From NCBI RefSeq assembly GCF_902167635.1, contig NZ_CABHMS010000004.1, positions 310,001 to 374,000 on the forward strand: 64,000 nt of DNA, read 5' to 3'. This DNA is from Chitinophaga vietnamensis. Lineage in GTDB: Bacteria; Bacteroidota; Bacteroidia; Chitinophagales; Chitinophagaceae. The translations under genes and the position numbers were made by a program. Under the pieces are notes generated by a model, which worked only from the letters and a program-made list of their open reading frames with translations, ran no database searches and was not told the DNA's origin. Shown one piece after another: positions 52,201 to 60,008 of this stretch (positions are counted from its first letter, which is position 1; every line of letters begins with the position of its first letter).

Positions 52201-52235
52201 AACGGATCGTATTCCATCTCGGCGTGGAACTGTAA
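49206..52235 (+). CDS. SusC/RagA-family TonB-linked outer-membrane receptor without STN domain
   Basis: The protein has 1009 residues with a signal peptide cut near SAHAQ (residue 31). A carboxypeptidase-regulatory-like domain (about 33-110, GTVKNNTGEPLPGVSIAVAG) is followed by the plug (STLDGALSGKVVGATITQMS, FILDGVIINDASF, VEILKGSSAAAIYGTLANAG) and the barrel, ending in HLGVEL. It lacks the STN domain, in keeping with the absence of sigma and FecR genes here, so it should depend on other regulation. The plug carries a longer DASFDAGRGSNTFNGSNSIS insertion than the other two. SusD follows 33 bases after the stop. Confidence 0.9.
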   Translation: MLKTFTKRSEARKWFLACLLFMTGILSAHAQIMISGTVKNNTGEPLPGVSIAVAGTHKGTTTDTAGYYRINVAKGSDVLLFSLIGYQYKQVKAGNASRHDIVMESTASQLSEIVVTTGLASSIKKSNAANAVVSIPAARLTGTTVPSTLDGALSGKVVGATITQMSGAPGGGISMQLRGISSITGSSQPLFILDGVIINDASFDAGRGSNTFNGSNSISKGQDNLANRLADINAADVASVEILKGSSAAAIYGTLANAGVVIINTKKGTAGPTRVTFSQDIAAISATKFLPYGSWDEAKIRAFYADTAQQNSEIAAWKSARDAGHIYNYPKEIYGHTVLGTYSQLGISGGSEKTRFYLSGGYNNENGLTKNTGFQRATLRANLNHRINERWNLQLNSVFINNVTQRGWENNDNNGVNIGTNLTSLPSYAQIHRLPDGRYPVNPYYAENPFHVLDAFINKETTNRLIESFLTNYTFIEKPRYQLKASFQGGMDYLLTEAQLYAPADAQSQQNAISGYPGAARFTNNRNINTNFQLALVSTLTSGRFINKTSAGLVRFNQQLNINAVQGEGMVDGQTNPNNAVIRSTYSYFQQIQNAGAFLQHEMNWDDKIIATAAIRVDKNTTNANYNTFYPFPKAALAANLAKFSWWRMPFINQAKLRVAYGETGGPAAFGSNFSQLNPVVYQNTLGIAAPVTIGNNKIKYEIASEMEYGADLGFWNNRVTLEVTLYDKKVRNLLQPFVLAPSTGYASITGYPIGDLQNKGLEVSLGFMPVNTHAIKWNSTFNYWFNRSKITRLVIPPSAAGPNLGALYGFNELRTGQSPTAFVGTPVRPDGSPTVYGDAQPKFQLTSYNKIEFAKNFELSFLLHWNYKSYVSNFTRFQLDQGGQSPDWMVPTNVDASGNKIPGGPLPTGLARQQGLTAAYFIEDASYIKLREVALKYIFDQHQLERLFGHHIKGLNFGISANNLFTITKYTGYDPEVSAFGQTSVGSNYDIVSAPYTKRIVFHLGVEL

Positions 52236-52268
52236 GTAAAAATATTTATCATCTCTAATTCCGTGAAC

Positions 52269-53624
52269 ATGTTACAGCAAAAAAATATCGCCACCATCGC
52301 ATTGGTATCCTTGCTCATGGCGGCCTGCAACGGTATTACCAATACATCCGAAATAAAAAATCCGAATGGTGCGGAACTGTCCGGCGTACAGGTAAACGCC
52401 ACGCGCGACCAGCTGAAGCAATTGGCCACCGGCACTTTCTCCGCCATGAGAACCGGCTACAACACCAACCCCGGTAATGGCACCAGCAGTTATGAGTCCT
52501 ATTGTAAAGTGGCCGGCACATTAGGTCGGGAAGTGTATGTGATCAACCAGTCAGAAACCCGCTGGGTGAATGAGCTGGCCGGACAGAACGGCGTGCTCGA
52601 TCCCGGCGCATTTTACAATGGCTATTATTTTTCATTCAGCAATGCGCGGCAAACAGCGGCCATATTCCAGCAGGCGGCATTGAATACGAATGCGGTGAAT
52701 GCAGCGGAAAAATCAGGTATTCAAGGCTTCAGCAATACGATCATCGCCTTCGAAATGCTGCACATATTGAATATGCAGGGTAAGAACGGCATACGGGTAG
52801 ATCTGAAAGATTACCTGAATCCCGGCCCATTTGTGTCTTACGACAGCAGCCTGGCTGTGATCAGCGGCTTGCTGGATACCGCCGCTGCGCAATTGCAGGT
52901 TGCAGGCGCTGCTTTTATGTTCAACACACCACCGGGTTTCGCCGGCTTTGATGCGCCGGCATCTTTCCTGAAGTTCAATCGCGCGATAGCCGCGCGGGTA
53001 GCCATCTACCAGCAGCAATGGCAACGGGCGCTGAATGATCTCAATGCGTCTTACTTCGATCTTCATGGCGACTTAAACGCCGGGCCGGTATTCAATTGGG
53101 GCCTTTCACCAGATATGTTAAACCCGATGTATCAACCGCTGAACAACGCTGTGACCGTAGTTGCCAATAATGCTTTCGTAGCCGAGGCAGAGCCAGGCGA
53201 TGCGCGCCTCTCGAAAGTGGCGCGCCGCAGCGCAGCGGCCAACCTGGTAGGCGTTTCCGGCGCTTACGATGTTAATCTCTATCCATCCAATCTTGCACCG
53301 GTATCTGTTATACGCAATGAAGAGCTGATCCTGATCTATGCAGAATGCATGATACAAACAGGTCAGCTCTCACAAGCGAAATCCGCGCTGGACGTGATCC
53401 GGCAGGGCGCCGGCCACTTGCCTGCCTATCATGGCGCCGTCACTAAAGATGCGCTCATTGACGAGTTATTAAAGCAGCGCCGCTATTCACTTTTTTATGA
53501 AGGCCATCGCTGGATTGATATGAGAAGATATGGAAGATTGAAGCAACTGCCCATAGATCAGCCAGGACAAACCATCTTCGAGGCAATGCCACGACCACTC
53601 GCAGAAACCAACTGGGGAAAATAG
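52269..53624 (+). CDS. SusD/RagB-family nutrient-binding outer-membrane lipoprotein
   Basis: This 451-residue lipoprotein (lipobox SLLMAAC, Cys20) is shorter than the other two SusD proteins. It has the helical core (GFSNTIIAFEMLHILNMQGK), ASFLKFNRAIAARVAIYQQQ, the C-terminal signature VIRNEELILIYAECMIQTGQ and LKQRRYSLFYEGHRWIDMRR. The ending is RPLAETNWGK. An in-frame GTG two codons upstream is possible, but ATG at 52269 is preferred. It pairs with the STN-less SusC upstream. No linked hydrolase reveals the ligand. Confidence 0.9.
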   Translation: MLQQKNIATIALVSLLMAACNGITNTSEIKNPNGAELSGVQVNATRDQLKQLATGTFSAMRTGYNTNPGNGTSSYESYCKVAGTLGREVYVINQSETRWVNELAGQNGVLDPGAFYNGYYFSFSNARQTAAIFQQAALNTNAVNAAEKSGIQGFSNTIIAFEMLHILNMQGKNGIRVDLKDYLNPGPFVSYDSSLAVISGLLDTAAAQLQVAGAAFMFNTPPGFAGFDAPASFLKFNRAIAARVAIYQQQWQRALNDLNASYFDLHGDLNAGPVFNWGLSPDMLNPMYQPLNNAVTVVANNAFVAEAEPGDARLSKVARRSAAANLVGVSGAYDVNLYPSNLAPVSVIRNEELILIYAECMIQTGQLSQAKSALDVIRQGAGHLPAYHGAVTKDALIDELLKQRRYSLFYEGHRWIDMRRYGRLKQLPIDQPGQTIFEAMPRPLAETNWGK

Positions 53625-53663
53625 TTTTTATTTCCTTGCATACATAGTGAAACGGTAAAGAGA

Positions 53664-53694
53664 AAGGCCCGCAGCAGTCCTGCTGCCGGGCCTT
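53664..53694. terminator. Hairpin between convergent susD and hydrolase genes
   Basis: Arms AAGGCCCGCAGCAG and CTGCTGCCGGGCCTT pair with one bulged base. On the minus strand the stem runs into TTTCTCTTT, so it should end the hydrolase transcript; on the plus strand only ATT follows, so it may work less well for susD. Confidence 0.7.
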
Positions 53695-53722
53695 ATTGCA
53701 CTTCGTTTTTGCTGACAGAAAT

Positions 53723-54469
53723 TTATTTGGCCGCACAGCTGATAAAGGCGGCTGTTTGCGCCAGCACCGTCTCTTTTGCATCTTTGTGCGGCGTATGCCC
53801 GATGCCCGGAATGATGAGGGATTGGGCTTTTCCGGCTGTTTGCCGCATGATGCCGTTCACCTGCGCTATCGTACCAAATTCATCGCGCTCGCCCTGTATC
53901 GCCAGTACGGGGCATTGTATCTGTGGCAGAAAATGTTCAATGTTCCAGGAGCGGAAAGTTTGTGTAAGCCAGGTATCTACCCACATGTGGAACACGGCGG
54001 CGGTTTTGTTGCCATGATACTTTTGCAGGCGCTCTTTCAGATTGGTGTTGTGATAGGTCATCACGGCATCGCGTATACCATTGAGGGTAATATCTTCCAC
54101 GAAGATGTGCGCGCCTTCGGTGATCACGGCCGTCACCAGTGAGGGATATTTCGCTGCTGCGATCAAGGCGATAGAGCCGCCATCGCTATGGCCGAATAAA
54201 ATGGCTTTGTTCAACCCGCAGGCAGTCAGTATTTCAGCGAGGATATCGGCCTCGGCTTCCAGGTAGTTATTGTCGCGCTGCGCAGTAAGGAAAGGAGCAG
54301 AGCGGCCATAGCCCTGCCGGTCATATACCAGCACATTGCATTGCGCCCGCTCGCCGAGCGCTTGTGGAAAGTCCCGCCATAGCTCCGCACAGCCCAGACT
54401 GTCGTGCAGGAATACGATCGTAGGCCGGTTCGCATCTTCTCCCTGTCTGAAAATATATATGTTCTCCAT
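53723..54469 (-). CDS. Alpha/beta hydrolase
   Basis: The protein has 248 residues from the ATG at 54469 (the frame extends to 54535, but the fold starts at MENIYIFRQG). Typical features are the oxyanion region FLHDSLGCAELW, VYDRQGYGRSAPF, nucleophile elbow GHSDGGS with Ser95, acid in GERDEFG and His in GIGHTPHKD. No signal peptide, so it is cytoplasmic. The HDS/GYGRS pattern is common in esterase-like and C-C hydrolases; the substrate is unknown. It converges on the third susD and is divergent from the Oar-type receptor gene. Confidence 0.85.
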   Translation of the reverse strand: MENIYIFRQGEDANRPTIVFLHDSLGCAELWRDFPQALGERAQCNVLVYDRQGYGRSAPFLTAQRDNNYLEAEADILAEILTACGLNKAILFGHSDGGSIALIAAAKYPSLVTAVITEGAHIFVEDITLNGIRDAVMTYHNTNLKERLQKYHGNKTAAVFHMWVDTWLTQTFRSWNIEHFLPQIQCPVLAIQGERDEFGTIAQVNGIMRQTAGKAQSLIIPGIGHTPHKDAKETVLAQTAAFISCAAK

Positions 54470-54601
54470 GATGCTAATTAAAATGTCGGTGTGTGTTGAC
54501 GAATATCGGAAAACAATTTCTTTTACCTGTCTCATAAAAATTAATCAGCGGAAATCATAAAAAAATAATATATTCATCGATAACCAAAATCTACACCCGC
54601 T

Positions 54602-57600
54602 ATGAAACATTCACTTCGTATCGGATGCCTAACCCTTTTGTATCTATTGATAAACCTGTTTGTTCACGCCCAGGTAACTACCGCCACATTGAGCGGTACT
54701 GTGCGGAGCAAAGAAGGGAAACCTCTCGCAGGTGCTACTGTCAAGATTGAGTTCAGGGAAGCAGGTATCAGCAAGTACATCGTTACACAAAACAATGGCT
54801 CTTTCCAGGTGCCGAACCTCCGTGTGGGCGGCCCTTACCGGGTAACGGCCACCTTCGTAGGCTTTATGGACAAATCGGAAGAAAACATCTTCCTGGAGCT
54901 CGGACAAAATACGGCGCTGGATATACGAATGGAACCCAGCTCCGGTAATTTGTCGACCGTTACCGTTACCGCCGGCCGTTCTAAAATCTTCGACAACCAG
55001 CGTACCGGCGCTTCTACCAATATCGGCTCGCGGCAATTGCGACAGCTGCCCACCATCTCCCGCTCCGCAGATGATTTCACGCGCCTCACGCCCTCTGCTT
55101 CTGCTACCATCAACGGTACTTCCTTTGCCGGCCGTAATGGGCAATACAATAACTATTCGCTGGATGGCGCCGTATTCAATAATCCCTTCGGACTGGATGC
55201 GCCCACGCCCGGCGGACAAACAGGCGCACAGCCGATTTCACTGGATGCCATCGATCAGATACAGGTGAACATCGCCCCCTATGATGTAACACAGGCGGGC
55301 TTCACCGGCGCCGGCGTTAACACCGTTACCAAGTCGGGCACCAATACTTTCGGCGGTACCGTATATGGCTTCTACCGTAACCAGGGCATGACCGGCAAAA
55401 AAGTAGACGGCGACAAAATAGTAGTACCCAACCTCACGCAGCTACAGGCGGGCTTTTCCCTGGGCGGCGCCATCGTGAAAAATAAGCTCTTCTACTTTGC
55501 CAATTTTGAAACAGAACAAAGGGAAGATGCCGCCAGCAGCTACGTCGCCCGCACCGCTACCAATGGCGGCAACAGCAATACTTCCCGCGTACTGGAATCA
55601 GACCTGATCGCCGTTAGCGATATCCTGCGTTCCAAGTTCGGGTACGAAACCGGCCCGTATCAAGGCTTTAATCTCAAACAAAAAAACTATAAATGGCTGG
55701 CCAAACTGGATTGGGTGATCAACAATAATCATAGCCTGTCGTTTACCTACAATGGCTTGCAGGCCACAAAAGAGAAACCGGCGCATCCCAATGCCATCCG
55801 CGATCGTGGCCCCGACTACCAGACTTTACAGTTCAGGAACTCAGGGTATGAGATTGAAAATAAATTGCAGTCTTTCGGCGCAGAACTGAAATCCACTTTC
55901 GGCAATCATTACGCCAATAAGCTGAGAGCGGTGTATACAACGTTCAAGGATAAACGAAATCCTTTCTCTGCGCCTTTCCCGGTACTTAACATCACCAAGT
56001 ATGGTACCATGTACATCGTGGCGGGCCATGAACCGTTTTCCATCAACAACCGTCTGAACCAGGATGCTTTCCAGGTAACAGATAATTTCAACATCATCCT
56101 GCCCAAACATACGATCACGGTGGGCGGCTCCTATGAGTCTTTCAAGTTCGCCAACTCTTTCAACCTCACCGGCTACGGCCCGGCGCTCTTCAGTGATGCG
56201 GATATACAAACGTTCAAAGACAGCGTGCCTGCCAGCGGCAAATATGTTTTCGGCGCCTACCCGCTGGATGTAGACGTAGCCGCCGCCAGGGCCGCCGGCG
56301 CGGCCGACAAATGGAACTGGTATTACATCACCGTAGCGCAACTATCTACCTATGTGCAGGATGAATGGAAAGCGACCGATAACCTGCGCGTCACCTTTGG
56401 CCTGCGCATGGATATCCCGCTCTATATGAATTCCTCTTTCCAGACACCCGATGGCAAAAAAACATCTCCCACCATCCCCAACAACGATGACCTCACGCTC
56501 TTCGATGAACATGGCGAACCCGTGAAGAACGGGCAAGGGAAACAACTGGATAATACCCGTTTACCATCTTCCAAACCCCTGTTCTCGCCAAGACTCGGTT
56601 TTAACTGGGATGTGAAGGCAGATAAAAGTTTACAGCTGAGAGGCGGTACCGGCCTGTTCACCGGCCGTTTCCCCTTTGTATGGATCGGTAACCAGATCGG
56701 CAACCCTACCTCAGGCTTCTATTGCGCCACCGACCGCAATTTTAAATGGCCGCAGATATGGCGTACCAATGTGGGCGCCGATATCAGAACCGGGCTGGGC
56801 ACCATCTTCAGCGTAGATGTAGCCTATTCAAAAGATGTGAACGCGATGATGGTGAGAAACTATAAACTCGGCACTCCCACCGGATCGCTGAACAGCGGCA
56901 TCGGCGATACCCGTGCTGTTTATAAAAGTACAGACCAGGGTAACACCAACGCCTATATTTTTACGAACACCAATGTCGGCGATCAGTTTAATATCAGCTT
57001 CAGCGTACAGAAAACATTTGCCAATAACCTCTTCGTATATGGCGCCTACAACTACCTCGTGGCGCATGATGCCAGCTCTATTTCTGCCGAGATCAGCGGT
57101 GATGCCTTTGATCGCAATCCTGTTCTCAACAACGCCAACGAAGCCCGGAACACGCCTTCGCTCTATGGCAACACTCACCGCTTCGTAGTGGCTGCCAGCA
57201 AGAAGTTCAACTACGGAAAAGGTAAATATGCTACCACCGTTTCGCTCTTCGGCAACTGGAGCAGCGGCAACCGCTTCGCATACGTATATGCCGGAGATAT
57301 CAACAACGACGGCACCGCTACCAACGACCTCTTGTATGTACCTAAAAACAGCGAGATCGATAAAATGCAATTCGCGCCGCTCACCGATGTGAATGGCGTA
57401 GTCCAGAACGCTGCCGCGCAAAAGGCTGCCTACAAAGCATTCATCGAACAGGATCACTACCTGCGTGGCCGTCGTGGCATGTACACAGAAAAATATGCCG
57501 GCGTAAATCCCTGGTTCAGCCAGGTGGATATGCGCATCCTGCAAGACTTCAATTTCAAAAGCGGCGACAAAGTTCGCACGGTACAGGTAAGTCTTGATAT

Positions 57601-57808
57601 CGTGAACCTCGGTAACCTGATCAACAGCAACTGGGGCGTGCGCAAATACGCCAGCAATTCAGGCTATTTCCAGCCGATCACCGTTACCAGCGTAACCAAC
57701 GGCGTGCCCACCTATCAATTCGATCCTTCCCGGAAACGGACCTTCATCGCCAGTCCTGACCTGCCAAGCCGCTGGCAAACGCAGTTAGGATTGCGGTTTA
57801 TATTCTGA
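54602..57808 (+). CDS. Oar-type TonB-dependent outer-membrane receptor
   Basis: This 1068-residue protein has a signal peptide cut near VHAQ (residue 24), a carboxypeptidase-regulatory-like domain (about 27-112, GTVRSKEGKPLAGATVKIEF), a plug (SADDFTRLTPSASATINGTS, YNNYSLDGAVFNNPF, GAGVNTVTKSGTNTFGGTV) and a barrel ending QLGLRFIF. It resembles the receptor at 2852 in plan (about equal length, both with the RRG..TE and NLGNLINSNWG / NLTNLLNKNWG blocks near the end), but its neighbours differ: no fasciclin or SusD gene adjoins. A large palindrome follows its stop codon. Confidence 0.88.
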   Translation: MKHSLRIGCLTLLYLLINLFVHAQVTTATLSGTVRSKEGKPLAGATVKIEFREAGISKYIVTQNNGSFQVPNLRVGGPYRVTATFVGFMDKSEENIFLELGQNTALDIRMEPSSGNLSTVTVTAGRSKIFDNQRTGASTNIGSRQLRQLPTISRSADDFTRLTPSASATINGTSFAGRNGQYNNYSLDGAVFNNPFGLDAPTPGGQTGAQPISLDAIDQIQVNIAPYDVTQAGFTGAGVNTVTKSGTNTFGGTVYGFYRNQGMTGKKVDGDKIVVPNLTQLQAGFSLGGAIVKNKLFYFANFETEQREDAASSYVARTATNGGNSNTSRVLESDLIAVSDILRSKFGYETGPYQGFNLKQKNYKWLAKLDWVINNNHSLSFTYNGLQATKEKPAHPNAIRDRGPDYQTLQFRNSGYEIENKLQSFGAELKSTFGNHYANKLRAVYTTFKDKRNPFSAPFPVLNITKYGTMYIVAGHEPFSINNRLNQDAFQVTDNFNIILPKHTITVGGSYESFKFANSFNLTGYGPALFSDADIQTFKDSVPASGKYVFGAYPLDVDVAAARAAGAADKWNWYYITVAQLSTYVQDEWKATDNLRVTFGLRMDIPLYMNSSFQTPDGKKTSPTIPNNDDLTLFDEHGEPVKNGQGKQLDNTRLPSSKPLFSPRLGFNWDVKADKSLQLRGGTGLFTGRFPFVWIGNQIGNPTSGFYCATDRNFKWPQIWRTNVGADIRTGLGTIFSVDVAYSKDVNAMMVRNYKLGTPTGSLNSGIGDTRAVYKSTDQGNTNAYIFTNTNVGDQFNISFSVQKTFANNLFVYGAYNYLVAHDASSISAEISGDAFDRNPVLNNANEARNTPSLYGNTHRFVVAASKKFNYGKGKYATTVSLFGNWSSGNRFAYVYAGDINNDGTATNDLLYVPKNSEIDKMQFAPLTDVNGVVQNAAAQKAAYKAFIEQDHYLRGRRGMYTEKYAGVNPWFSQVDMRILQDFNFKSGDKVRTVQVSLDIVNLGNLINSNWGVRKYASNSGYFQPITVTSVTNGVPTYQFDPSRKRTFIASPDLPSRWQTQLGLRFIF

Positions 57809-57816
57809 TGAAAACG

Positions 57817-58030
57817 TAGACCAGGATTAAACGGATTTATAAGATTCTCCTGATTTAACGCGAAGATCAACGAGGTTCCAGCCCTTGAAGCGCTCAAAGC
57901 GCCTCAAGGGCTTCTTCGCTTAAATGATCTTCGTTAAATCAGGAGAATCTTTTTAATCATATTAATCCTGGTTCAGACAATCTCCCCGTAAAATCTTATT
58001 AATCTTATAAATCCGTTTAATCCTGGTCTA
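57817..58030. repeat. Nested palindrome of 214 bases, dispersed element copy B
   Basis: The outer arms 57817-57846 and 58001-58030 are perfect 30-base inverted copies. Inside, 57843-57869 pairs with 57925-57949 (two extra bases on the left), and at the centre 57881-57893 pairs with 57899-57911 (one mismatch), followed by a T-rich stretch after the second arm (57949-57955). The central part, about 80 bases, matches the element at 27096-27180. It fills the gap between the receptor stop (57808) and the next gene (58075). No ORF of note is present. Confidence 0.85.
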
Positions 58031-58074
58031 TGTTTGTGTAGATTTATATCTTCGGCCGGTTAAATACCCTATAT

Positions 58075-59025
58075 ATGAAATTGATCAAATCTTTTGCAGT
58101 ACTGTGCATTTTGTTGACCTTCCAAAGAAAAACAGCAAGCGCCCAGGTAGTTTGGGGAGTAGATAGTTCCCGTACAGAATATAGAGATGATGCCGGATTG
58201 CAAGGAAATGCCGGTGCGAAGTCAGGCTTTTATAATGCTTTGAAGCCGGTTAATTTTCCGGCTGGCGCTACCAACTGGTGGCATTTGCTGGATGTGCGCC
58301 ATTCAGGCGCTACAAACAATTATGCGATGCAGTTTGCAGGTAGCTTCTTTGATCAGAGTCTGTATTTCAGGAAAACGAATAATAATCCTGCTCAGACATG
58401 GTCAAGGGTGCTGACGGAAACAGATGGTAAAGTAGGCATCGGGATCAGCAACGCGGCAGATAAGCTGCATATCCAGGGAAGCACAACCAGCCTTCGGATG
58501 AACCCCGATTTCCACGGTGGCTCCTATATCTACTCATATAACGATACCGTATACACGCCATTGGTTTTTCAGTCGGTAAATTTTCAGGTGCTCACCGGTA
58601 CTAACGCGCTCACAGAGCGCCTGCGCGTTACAGAAAGCGGCAATGTAGGAATTGGAACAAGCAATCCGCAGGAAAAACTTTCCGTTAATGGCAATATCCT
58701 GGCGAAAAGAGTGCGCGTATCGCAGAACTGGGCCGACTACGTTTTCGATCCGGCTTATACCTTGAAGCCGCTGAATGAAGTGCACCATTTTATCCAGGCC
58801 AACAAACACCTGCCGGATATGCCCGCTGCAAAGGTGATAGAACAGGAAGGACTGGATCTCGGAGAGATCATAAAACAGCAACAGGTGAAAATAGAAGAGC
58901 TGACTTTATACGTGATAGACCAGGATAAGCGAAGCACCGCGCAGCAAGCGCTGATCGAGCAACAGGCAGCATTGCTGAAGCAGTTGGAAAGTCAAGTGCA
59001 ACAACTGCAAAAATCCCGGCGCTAA
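58075..59025 (+). CDS. Secreted protein with S74-like C-terminal coiled-coil motif
   Basis: This 316-residue protein has a signal peptide (cut near ASAQ, about residue 24). The middle is beta-rich with GKVGIGISNAADKLHIQGST and SGNVGIGTSNPQEKLSVNG, the repeats of tail-fibre-like and adhesin-like proteins. The C-terminus has WADYVFDPAYTLKPLNEVHH, then FIQANKHLPDMPAAKVIEQE, then GLDLGEIIKQQQVKIEELTL and a long coiled coil. This ending is a recurrent C-terminal module of Bacteroidota surface proteins, related to peptidase S74 / intramolecular chaperone regions. It probably forms a trimeric surface fibre. Its end overlaps the convergent AraC gene by four bases. Confidence 0.75.
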   Translation: MKLIKSFAVLCILLTFQRKTASAQVVWGVDSSRTEYRDDAGLQGNAGAKSGFYNALKPVNFPAGATNWWHLLDVRHSGATNNYAMQFAGSFFDQSLYFRKTNNNPAQTWSRVLTETDGKVGIGISNAADKLHIQGSTTSLRMNPDFHGGSYIYSYNDTVYTPLVFQSVNFQVLTGTNALTERLRVTESGNVGIGTSNPQEKLSVNGNILAKRVRVSQNWADYVFDPAYTLKPLNEVHHFIQANKHLPDMPAAKVIEQEGLDLGEIIKQQQVKIEELTLYVIDQDKRSTAQQALIEQQAALLKQLESQVQQLQKSRR

Positions 59026-59903
59026 CTCCCCATCGAAGCCCTGTATTGCAGGGGGCTCACGCCCGTGCGGTCTTTGAATACGCGGGAAAAATGCGAAGAA
59101 GAATTATAACCGCATAAATACGCGATATCCGAAATAGCTTTATTGCTCCGTATCAGCAGCTGGCAGGCCTGTGCGATGCGGAGCTCACTCAGGAATTGTG
59201 AGAAACCTTTCTTCGTTCTTTTTTTGAAGAAGCGGCAAAAACTCTGTTCCGTCATGCAGGCGATATCGGCTACCTGGCGCAACGTAATTTGTTCATGCAG
59301 GTTTTCTTTGATGAATTTGATCACTTCCATCAGCCGGTCGGGATACAGTTCGTCGTAATGATCGGGCGCTTCATTTACAATAAACTCCTTTTCCGCTGAA
59401 ATAGCGATCAGGTGCATGATTTGCAGCAATCCTTCTACTTTTTCAAAGCCTTTGATATTCGATAAGGCCATCAGTTTCTGTGCGATCAGGTTCCTGGTTT
59501 CTCCCAATATCCTGATCCCTTTGGAAGATTGCCGGATCATCTCACGGATACCATCGAACTCTTTGATCGATTCAAATATCTGCATGAAAATTTTCGGATT
59601 GAAATAAGTGACGATCGCCTTCGACCGGAGCCCCGAATTTTCTTCATAAAAAACAGGATCGCTCAGCCACAGGTGCGGCACATTGGAGCCGATGAAAACC
59701 ATGTCCCCAGCGGAAAAGGGCTCTATCTTGTTGCCGATGATGCGTTTCCCATGGCCTTCCATAATGAATACCAGTTCCAGCTCCGGATGCGAATGGAATG
59801 ATGGTTGAAGATGATAGGGAGAAGAGAGGAAAGTTTGTTCCCTGACATCCACATGCATTACATCGTTGATGAGCGGCGTTATCTCGGTTTTTAACAGCTT
59901 CAT
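59022..59903 (-). CDS. AraC-family regulator with N-terminal cupin
   Basis: The protein has 293 residues. The N-terminal cupin includes FHSHPELELVFIMEGHGKRI and FSAGDMVFIGSNVPHLW, a pattern of sugar-responsive AraC regulators. The C-terminal pair of helix-turn-helix units is ITLRQVADIACMTEQSFCRF and ISDIAYLCGYNSSSHFSRVF, ending KDRTGVSPLQYR. It is divergent from the dehydratase-SDR genes (105 bases), so it is the natural candidate to control them in response to a sugar or sugar acid. Confidence 0.92.
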   Translation of the reverse strand: MKLLKTEITPLINDVMHVDVREQTFLSSPYHLQPSFHSHPELELVFIMEGHGKRIIGNKIEPFSAGDMVFIGSNVPHLWLSDPVFYEENSGLRSKAIVTYFNPKIFMQIFESIKEFDGIREMIRQSSKGIRILGETRNLIAQKLMALSNIKGFEKVEGLLQIMHLIAISAEKEFIVNEAPDHYDELYPDRLMEVIKFIKENLHEQITLRQVADIACMTEQSFCRFFKKRTKKGFSQFLSELRIAQACQLLIRSNKAISDIAYLCGYNSSSHFSRVFKDRTGVSPLQYRASMGS

Positions 59904-60008
59904 AGTTTCCTTAAGATACAGGTAAGAGGTAAGATTTCAAAACAATGTGACAATATTTTGCAATTCCGGCGAGCTACGGGTATTAACTTTATCCTAAAAG
60001 CACCACAC

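Noticed and set aside
57817-58030. Riboswitch or phage attachment site
   Set aside because: No riboswitch consensus is recognisable and no integrase is nearby; a dispersed palindromic element fits better.
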